From the NCBI RefSeq assembly GCF_002272135.1, contig NZ_NPBF01000011.1:1-64000 (forward strand): a stretch of DNA of 64,000 bases. The letters are read 5' to 3'. This DNA comes from Virgibacillus sp. 7505 (GTDB taxonomy: Bacteria > Bacillota > Bacilli > Bacillales > Amphibacillaceae). The notes beneath the pieces were generated by a model. The model saw only the letters and a program-made list of their open reading frames with translations, was not told the origin of the DNA and did not search any database. How positions within the stretch are numbered: position 1 is the stretch's first letter; every line of letters starts with the position of its first letter. Positions 58,923 to 64,000 of the stretch are shown piece by piece. Position numbers and translations under genes: made by a program.

Positions 58923-59768
58923 TTATTTCAATTTACCGTATCCAAGATGATACAAGGCATTTTTTAGATTCGATACTGTAGTTATCGACTTGAAATCTAA
59001 ACCAAGTGAGACCATCGTCTGTGCGATTTCTGGACGGATTCCCGTAATGATGGTTTTAATCCCGCTTACACGAAGGGATTGAACAATTTGAACAATTTGA
59101 TTGGCCACCATCGTATCGATCATCAACACGCCAGAAACATCCAAGACTAGGTGATCCAATTCTAAAGCATTGCCTTGTGTCAATGCAGTCTCCATGATCA
59201 ATTTGGCCCGATGTGTGTCGATCTCGCCGACAATGGGTATAACAGCTAATCCTTCATAAATCGGAACTACCGGCACTGACAATTCTTCCAGCGCACTATA
59301 GGCAATGCTAACCATCTTCTTATTATGTTTCTCAAACTGTCTTCCAATTTCGAAGCTGACTACCTCCAGCATTGGATCGATGATTTTCGATACATCCAGC
59401 ATGGTAATCGCAGCAAAATGCCGCTCCTCCAGTTCAACCGTGAATATATCCCAAATAACACTGCGGAAGCTGGAAACGTATTGCAACGTAGCAGTCAAGG
59501 AAACATTCATCTCCGTAGCTGCTTGTCCAGCCCACGAACCCCAAGCTAAAAAGCTCTTTTCCACTTCTTCCTTATTATCCTCAGCAAAAAGGATGGCACC
59601 GATATTAGATACAAGTTTCGCATTGAATTTGGATAATTGCTCTTTCGGAAGAGATAAGATACGAAGCTCTTTATTTAATGTCGAATCGAGGTTTAGAAGT
59701 ACAGACTCGGCAATAATATCCTGGTTCATCTGTATCTTCTCCCCTATATATCTCAATTCGTCTTTCAT
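58923..59768 (-). CDS. RsbR-type stressosome protein
   Basis: This co-antagonist-like protein has an N-terminal non-heme globin-type sensor domain (1-165) and a C-terminal STAS domain (about 165-281). Thr185 (GEIDTHRA) and Thr219 (MIDTMVAN) are 34 residues apart, exactly as the two RsbT-phosphorylated threonines T171 and T205 of B. subtilis RsbRA. It should join stressosomes that sequester RsbT and trigger sigma-B. No rsbS, rsbT or sigB gene is nearby, so it is a dispersed paralogue. Start ATG 59768 follows AAAGGGG. Confidence 0.88.
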   Translation of the reverse strand: MKDELRYIGEKIQMNQDIIAESVLLNLDSTLNKELRILSLPKEQLSKFNAKLVSNIGAILFAEDNKEEVEKSFLAWGSWAGQAATEMNVSLTATLQYVSSFRSVIWDIFTVELEERHFAAITMLDVSKIIDPMLEVVSFEIGRQFEKHNKKMVSIAYSALEELSVPVVPIYEGLAVIPIVGEIDTHRAKLIMETALTQGNALELDHLVLDVSGVLMIDTMVANQIVQIVQSLRVSGIKTIITGIRPEIAQTMVSLGLDFKSITTVSNLKNALYHLGYGKLK

Positions 59769-60144
59769 ACTGATGTCCCCTTTTATGTTGTGTACTACCT
59801 TAAGAATAATCTAAGTGCAAGTGGAATGGAAGTTATAAGTGGTATAAATAATACTCCTTTTATTAGAAATTACGGCTGACTATCTTCATTTGAAATTATT
59901 ATGTACATCTGCGATTCGTCTTATTAGGTACCACAGAGAGGGAGTGGTTAAACGGAAAAAATAATAAAAAATAAACGTATCCCGGTATAAATCGAATACG
60001 CTCATATTTTTTATCCCTTATAGTTTGAAGCTTGGATATCTATAACACTTTTCGCTGGTATATAAAAGTAGTAAATGCCCACGACGTACCATAGAAAGGT
60101 AGGCTAATCCAAATATAGATTCAAAGTGCATGTTTTGATGTGTT
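59769..60144. other. intergenic region without recognisable gene
   Basis: These 376 AT-rich bases lie between the 5' end of the rsbR-like gene and the 3' end of the methyltransferase gene. TTGCAC-17-TAGTAC on the minus strand (about 59820-59792) could be a weak promoter for the rsbR-like gene. Otherwise I see short unrelated frames only. From here on the sequence is clearly more AT-rich. Confidence 0.5.
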
Positions 60145-61059
60145 TTATTTTTTTACAGCATGAATGTAATGAATGGTCTCAAAGGCTGATAGGTAATCTT
60201 CTCGATTGTTAAAATACAATTCATTAATTTTATCAGGTGATAAATGTTCATAAATGAGTAAGCCTGATTTCTCTAACACTTTTTCGATTTCAAAGTAAGA
60301 AAAACATGATTTCATTGGTTCCCCGCCTATTGATGCCATTTTCACCATATTTTCAACTCTATTAGAGGTTCCTTTTTCTTCGAATAGTTTTTCGTCTGCA
60401 TAATCAAGAACGATCGAACTTCCTGGTGGAACCTTGGTGAATATATAATCTATTAAGCTTTTAACTTCCTCTTTAGTTAAATAGTAGGAAACACCTAAAA
60501 GACTAAAGAACGTCTTTTTGTTTTCAAATCCTTTACCTATTAGGTTTTGATAGGACAACTTTTTGGTGAAGTCCATAGAAACAAAATGAAGATTACTTGG
60601 GATTTTTAAATTAGCCTCGTCCAATCTTTGCTTTTTAAATTCCTGTGTAGTGGGATGATCAATTTCGAATATTTCTAAGCTGTTTTCCAATTCTGGATGT
60701 CGGAAACTGAAAGTATCTAATCCAGCGCCAAGTATGACATATTGTCTTAATCCTAACGCTACCTCATTAAGTAATACTTTTTCGCAATACGCAGCACGTG
60801 ATAAGGTTATAGGAGAAAGTTGGACTTGTGTAATCCATTTTAATATTTCTTCTGTATTTCCCTCGAATTTTTGTGCGATATCTTCGTCGAAGAAATGTAT
60901 ACCTTGAACCATATTCTCTTTGATGTCATTGAATTCTTTATCAGAAATTAAGTCTTTAGCTATATAATCATTAAAGATTTTAGGGGTATCAAATTGACTA
61001 TGGTAGGATCTGCCGAAAGCTGATATTAACGAAGTTACACTTGACTCATCTTTCTTCAT
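60145..61059 (-). CDS. class I SAM-dependent methyltransferase, leucine carboxyl methyltransferase family
   Basis: The 304-residue protein has the SAM-binding motif VILGAGLDTFSFR (Gly-rich loop 111-115), the acidic IFEIDHP at strand 2 and FFSLLGVSYYLT, as in the LCM/TIGR00027 family, many members of which methylate small molecules or polyketide-like products. Codon use is more AT-rich than in the genes before 59 kb, suggesting acquisition. AAAGGAG (61069-61075) precedes ATG. It is expressed from a very strong promoter with an immediate terminator-like hairpin. The substrate is unknown. Confidence 0.87.
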   Translation of the reverse strand: MKKDESSVTSLISAFGRSYHSQFDTPKIFNDYIAKDLISDKEFNDIKENMVQGIHFFDEDIAQKFEGNTEEILKWITQVQLSPITLSRAAYCEKVLLNEVALGLRQYVILGAGLDTFSFRHPELENSLEIFEIDHPTTQEFKKQRLDEANLKIPSNLHFVSMDFTKKLSYQNLIGKGFENKKTFFSLLGVSYYLTKEEVKSLIDYIFTKVPPGSSIVLDYADEKLFEEKGTSNRVENMVKMASIGGEPMKSCFSYFEIEKVLEKSGLLIYEHLSPDKINELYFNNREDYLSAFETIHYIHAVKK

Positions 61060-61082
61060 ACAAACACACTCCTTTATTTAGA

Positions 61083-61176
61083 ACAAAAAAAATAGGATTC
61101 CCCTGGCCAGGAGAATCCTATTATATACATTAAAAATATAAAAGTAAATTATAGCATAAATAAATTATTTTGTCAA
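61083..61176 (-). promoter_or_regulatory. consensus promoter followed by leader terminator
   Basis: On the minus strand TTGACA (61176-61171), a 17-base spacer and TATAAT (61153-61148) form a perfect sigma-A promoter. About 20 nt past the expected start lies the hairpin AATAGGATTC..GAATCCTATT (61122-61091) with inner CCT/AGG pairs, then eight T residues (61090-61083). The ribosome site of the methyltransferase gene follows eight bases later, so transcription must pass a strong intrinsic terminator. Confidence 0.85.
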
Positions 61177-61258
61177 GTTAAAATTATTAATCACAGCTTT
61201 TTTCGTACAAATATCGACACCTAGCAAGCGTTACATGGATAAAGAGACTTTTCTTTAA

Positions 61259-61564
61259 GTGGCTCAAAAAAGAAGGAATTCTTACCCCGTACCCATTATA
61301 TATACAGGAAGTTTTCCACGGGGGAGTAAAAATGAATATATGGTAAAAGTGAAGTACATGGACAATAAGAGACCTGGGAGAGTAGATATAGGCGGTCTTG
61401 AAGCTGAGAACCCTACGGAAAAGACCCGCCCGCAATACCCGCGTCACCCATCTCAGCCCAATTCATTTCAACAGAGATCATTAAGCAAAATTAAATTCAA
61501 CGTTCATAACTACATAATAATCCTACTCATCAAAAATAAAAATAATAACAGCATACAAAGATAG
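61259..61564 (+). CDS. doubtful hypothetical ORF
   Basis: This frame of 101 codons from GTG has a Pro/Arg/Lys-rich, plausible central part (KRPGRVDIGGLEAENP, then TRPQYPRHPSQPNS) but a low-complexity tail. No ribosome site lies before GTG. The DNA from about 61260 to 61460 is more GC-rich than its surroundings and the opposite strand is also open. It could be a remnant of an imported gene or not coding. Confidence 0.25.
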   Translation: MAQKRRNSYPVPIIYTGSFPRGSKNEYMVKVKYMDNKRPGRVDIGGLEAENPTEKTRPQYPRHPSQPNSFQQRSLSKIKFNVHNYIIILLIKNKNNNSIQR

Positions 61565-61572
61565 CTGTTATT
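61544..61572 (-). terminator. terminator after small membrane protein gene
   Basis: AATAACAGC, 11-base loop and perfect complement. On the minus strand a T-rich tract follows. Confidence 0.7.
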
Positions 61573-61608
61573 TCGCATTTTGTGGGGATCAATAGTACTT
61601 TTGTTCTT

Positions 61609-61788
61609 TTAATATCTACTACTTTTCCAGTCGTTATAAAAATCTATAAGTGTTGAATGTATTGCATGTAAAGCCATTAAAATTAAATACAACATCATAA
61701 AGGTGGCAATTTCACCTGTGAAAAAGGCAATAATTGCAATTACTACTAGCCAGAAGTATAAAATTATCTTATTCGTATTCATATTCAT
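61609..61788 (-). CDS. small membrane protein
   Basis: This 59-residue protein begins MNMNTNKIILYFWL and has two closely spaced membrane helices (about 7-25 and 28-48), then the polar tail DFYNDWKSSRY. GGAGG lies 12 bases before this ATG (within the codons of the longer frame from 61806). No family was recognised; small two-helix proteins of this kind are often toxins, immunity peptides or membrane-enzyme accessories. Confidence 0.55.
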   Translation of the reverse strand: MNMNTNKIILYFWLVVIAIIAFFTGEIATFMMLYLILMALHAIHSTLIDFYNDWKSSRY

Positions 61789-61878
61789 TTTCTTGTAAAC
61801 CTCCATTATCCTCTTTATTTTAACGTAAGATAGAGTGATTTCATATAAATTCCAAAAAAACTACAGCATGTTGGTCTA

Positions 61879-62300
61879 GTGCATAAAAAAACGCCAAACC
61901 GTGGGTTCTTGTTTTTGTTCTAGGGTTTTCTCTAGTAGCACCGAGTTTTGCTAGAGCTGAAGAGAGCCAAGTTAGTAAGGATTCATTTGGAGAAGTAATT
62001 ATTATCATGCCTGAACAAGAGCCAGATGAAAACGTTATTGTAAGAGATAAAGATTGGGCAGGTAAGTTAGAATATAATAATGAATTATCTGAAGAAGAAG
62101 CTCCGGAACTCTTTGAGAATCTAGAGGATGTTTCGATAGATGACATTGATGATACATAGGATAACGAGATAGATTGGGATAGTGTTCCTCTAGTAAAAGA
62201 TCCGAATCAAGAAGAACCTGTATTTCATGCAAGTGCTAGAGTACTAATTGCTAAGTTAGTATGGAGTGGGCATATGAAACAACTTTATCCAATATATTAG
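61879..62300 (+). pseudogene. degenerate secreted protein gene
   Basis: A GTG at 61879 opens MHKKTPNRGFLFLF, which stops at TAG. Adding one T in the run at 61912-61916 instead gives a full signal peptide, FLFFVLGFSLVAPSFARA, continuing into an acidic protein (EVIIIMPEQEPDENVIVRD) in the frame that stays open to TAG 62157-62159. After that stop the frame continues to TAG 62298-62300 (ARVLIAKLVWSGHMKQL). So a frameshift and a nonsense mutation have broken a secreted protein of about 140 residues. No clear ribosome site remains. It sits ten bases before the next gene. Confidence 0.65.
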
Positions 62301-62310
62301 GAGTAAAATT

Positions 62311-62829
62311 ATGCTGCAAATCAAACAATTTATAGTAACTAAACCAATTGAGAGTTTAGAAAATGCCTCTTTAAAACCTGAAGACTATGTTTGTTTCTTT
62401 GAAAACTATAAAGATAGATGTGTTGAGTTTGTAAAAACAAACATAGGCGAGCTACTGAACGATAACCTCTTAAGTCTTGATGGGGGACTTTCATTTATAT
62501 ATCAGAATAAAGAGTATCTGGGTGTCGAGTATTGGGATGACCTTCCCATGCTTTGGGCATTTATATTTAATACTTTAGAAGAATGCTTGGAATCCGGTGA
62601 AGGTAATTGCCTTTTTCCAGGGCAACCGGTAGAAATAGCGATGAAAGACAAAGGTACTAACATTCAAATCCAATTCGATCATCAGACTGTAACAGTAGAT
62701 AAAAAGTTAGTGGTAAAAGAGTTGCTAATACATGGTAAATTATTCTATGAAACTCTTGTGAAAGATCTGAATCTAACTGCTTACAAGTATGACCTCAATA
62801 GGATAAATCGATTGGCGTCTGTATTATAG
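62311..62829 (+). CDS. hypothetical protein, possible immunity protein
   Basis: This is a 172-residue acidic soluble protein that I do not recognise. Central features are YQNKEYLGVEYWDDLPMLW and CLESGEGNCLFPGQPVEI. TAGGAG lies eight bases before ATG, overlapping the end of the degenerate secreted-protein gene, so the two were once an operon. Acidic single-domain proteins behind secreted proteins are often immunity factors; that role is inferred only from context. Confidence 0.65.
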   Translation: MLQIKQFIVTKPIESLENASLKPEDYVCFFENYKDRCVEFVKTNIGELLNDNLLSLDGGLSFIYQNKEYLGVEYWDDLPMLWAFIFNTLEECLESGEGNCLFPGQPVEIAMKDKGTNIQIQFDHQTVTVDKKLVVKELLIHGKLFYETLVKDLNLTAYKYDLNRINRLASVL

Positions 62830-62898
62830 ATCTATTACTCATGAACCAATTAAATTAACTAAAGGATTTCCTTCGTTAGTTAAGAAGATGTAAAAAAA

Positions 62899-62925
62899 CA
62901 AACCCTCCTTAATCGGAGGGTTTTA
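62899..62925. terminator. bidirectional terminator
   Basis: AAACCCTCC, six-base loop, GGAGGGTTT, with T on the plus strand and a longer T run on the minus strand. Confidence 0.85.
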
Positions 62926-62956
62926 ATCATTCACCAAACATTGCAGTTGTATCCTT

Positions 62957-63139
62957 CTAGAATATCTCCTTAAATACATCAATTTCACCTTGAGTATATT
63001 TGTGTAGCAGTGGATTGTTAGGCGTCAATTCATAATTTATATCCTCATCTTAATCAAGTTCAAGCGCCACGAAAAGAGTTAACCCATCAACAATCTGCTG
63101 CCTCGCCAATACATACTCAGAATATAAATTGTGCCTCAC
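62957..63139 (-). pseudogene. small gene with an internal stop
   Basis: GTG 63139, preceded by GGAGGAG at the right distance, opens a frame reading VRHNLYSEYVLARQQIVDGL and stops at TAA (63052-63050, codon 30). It continues in the same frame for 30 more codons (DEDINYELTPNNPLLHKYT) to TAG 62959-62957. A good ribosome site plus continued protein-like sequence suggest a 60-residue gene with one nonsense mutation. No family was recognised. Confidence 0.5.
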
Positions 63140-63229
63140 AATATCTCCTCCTTTTACTCCTATAATCGGATAAAGGAGAGAATAAGTGTGGTTATTTACT
63201 CATTCATAATAAAACTCATTGGAAAATGA

Positions 63230-63721
63230 TCACCTTTCTGTGTACACAGTTAATATTAGGGCTCCACTTTCTATAAAAAATGGTGGGTCCTCCGCGCCAG
63301 CTCTAATTGAAAAGTTGTAAGTGCCCGGTTCAACATCAGACATCCATAGTAAGTCCAATGTCTCATATTGTTCATAGGTCTCATCTATATTCTTTGCTCG
63401 GAAGCCTTGTTCCACTTGGTAGATAATAAATGGTTCACTTGCTTCAATAAGAGACAATTGGACGATACCATTTGCTTCAGCAGCAGGTGTATGAGGAAGA
63501 AAAAAATAGACATTACCTTCAATCTTTATCTTTGAATTTTTAGTAATGGTGACCGGTTGAAAATTATATATAGTTGTTGCTCCCGACTGATTAATGTCAA
63601 TTTCTTGTATCTCAGTAATATTAAAACCGTCACTTGGGGCAGTTTCTTTACATTTTCGTCTGTTGTTTTTATTTCGTTTTTCTATCCAATTTTGAGAATA
63701 AGAATTATTTCTTTTACTCAT
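63230..63721 (-). CDS. hypothetical protein
   Basis: This 163-residue protein has a basic, Asn/Lys-rich N-terminus (1-30) and a beta-rich remainder (TTIYNFQPVTITKNSKIKIE, later LWMSDVEPGTYNFSIRAGA) suggesting a jelly-roll or surface-structure domain. There is no signal peptide. AGGAGA precedes ATG. The composition recalls spore-surface or phage-like structural proteins, but this is only an impression. The partial gene upstream on the same strand may be its operon partner. Confidence 0.65.
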   Translation of the reverse strand: MSKRNNSYSQNWIEKRNKNNRRKCKETAPSDGFNITEIQEIDINQSGATTIYNFQPVTITKNSKIKIEGNVYFFLPHTPAAEANGIVQLSLIEASEPFIIYQVEQGFRAKNIDETYEQYETLDLLWMSDVEPGTYNFSIRAGAEDPPFFIESGALILTVYTER

Positions 63722-63827
63722 GCTAAAGTCTCCTTATACAGTCATACATATTATTATGTTGGAAAACTTTCTCGCGATAAGGTAATAGTCCTTACATATT
63801 AAAAGAAGGGCTATCAAAGCTATTTAT

Positions 63828-63851
63828 AAAAAAAATCCCCAATAAGGAGAT
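63828..63851 (-). terminator. probable terminator at the end of the partial gene
   Basis: On the minus strand ATCTCC, five-base loop, GGGGAT (one G-U pair) and seven T residues. Confidence 0.7.
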
Positions 63852-64000
63852 TAATTAGGCCAAGAGTCAAAGGAGGGAATGCGTAAAGGACCTTTGCTCG
63901 TAAGGTTTCGGTATTTAACTGTTACACTTAGACCTGGATTTAGATAAATGAAATCATCTGTTTCTTTTGAAACATGCTCATTGTATTCGGCATAAAATTT
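63851..64000 (-). CDS. 3' end of a hypothetical gene (partial)
   Basis: The last 49 codons of a gene running in from the right edge, ending PSFDSWPN and TAA. The fragment FIYLNPGLSVTVKYRNLTSK looks beta-rich, similar in style to the 63230 gene. It is followed by a terminator. Start and function are outside the window. Confidence 0.6.
   Translation of the reverse strand, partial: KFYAEYNEHVSKETDDFIYLNPGLSVTVKYRNLTSKGPLRIPSFDSWPN

Noticed and set aside
59305-59814. 169-codon plus-strand frame opposite the rsbR-like gene
   Set aside because: Ser/Cys/Phe-rich antisense frame opposite a clear STAS-domain protein.
55666-63139. Stop-codon reassignment or readthrough to explain several in-frame stops
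   Set aside because: TAA, TAG and TGA all end clear housekeeping genes in the window; the broken genes are accessory and unrelated, so mutation is simpler.
59769-64000. A prophage or integrative element in the right-hand AT-rich block
   Set aside because: No integrase, terminase, portal, transposase, tRNA or direct-repeat attachment sites are visible within the window.

Overview
The window is a stretch of chromosome from an endospore-forming, low-to-moderate GC member of the Bacillaceae. The evidence is near-complete gene-order agreement with the Bacillus subtilis accDA-to-sdhCAB region (accDA-pfkA-pyk, citZ-icd-mdh-phoPR-polA-mutM-coaE-gapB-speD-nrdR-dnaB-dnaI-thrS, infC-rpmI-rplT, pheST-rnhC-zapA-polX-mutS2-trxA-uvrC-sdhCAB), spore genes (sspI, ytvI, ytxC), and Firmicute RNA switches (two T-boxes and an L20 leader). 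Protein character suggests a halotolerant genus such as Terribacillus or Halobacillus, but this is an impression and not a placement.

Layout. 0-5 kb: fatty-acid precursor (accDA) and lower glycolysis (pfkA, pyk). 5-10.6 kb: membrane proteins fxsA, ytvI and ytwI, then the TCA genes citZ-icd-mdh. 10.7-12.8 kb: phosphate two-component system phoPR, with a compact PhoR. 12.9-23.2 kb: replication and repair (polA, mutM, nrdR, dnaB, dnaI) interleaved with coaE, gluconeogenic gapB, polyamine gene speD and a lone fabF. 23.2-37.2 kb: translation block (T-box thrS, L20-controlled infC-rpmI-rplT, T-box pheST) with several ysd genes and spore gene sspI. 37.2-48 kb: a decayed NUDIX gene and small accessory genes, then rnhC, zapA, cvpA-like yshB, polX, mutS2, yshE, trxA and uvrC. 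48-52.6 kb: an unknown gene, yslB and the succinate dehydrogenase operon. 52.6-59.8 kb: strain-variable metabolism and regulation (self-regulated TetR/MBL operon, peptidase E, DinB, aldehyde dehydrogenase, SDR, RsbR paralogue, broken secreted nuclease). 59.8-64 kb: visibly more AT-rich accessory DNA with a methyltransferase, a possible toxin/immunity remnant and unknown proteins.

The most interesting signals are regulatory or degenerative. The speD leader, about 160 nt, has its own promoter and mutually exclusive pairings that could hide the ribosome-binding site. A methyltransferase gene has a perfect consensus promoter followed within about 20 nt by a strong intrinsic terminator. A TetR/MBL operon promoter has one palindromic operator filling the -35/-10 spacer and a second near the start point. 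A FapR-like box lies at the lone fabF, CcpN-like boxes lie at gapB, and infC probably starts at ATT. At least four accessory genes are broken by frameshifts or stops. I found no CRISPR array, tRNA, rRNA, intact transposon or prophage.
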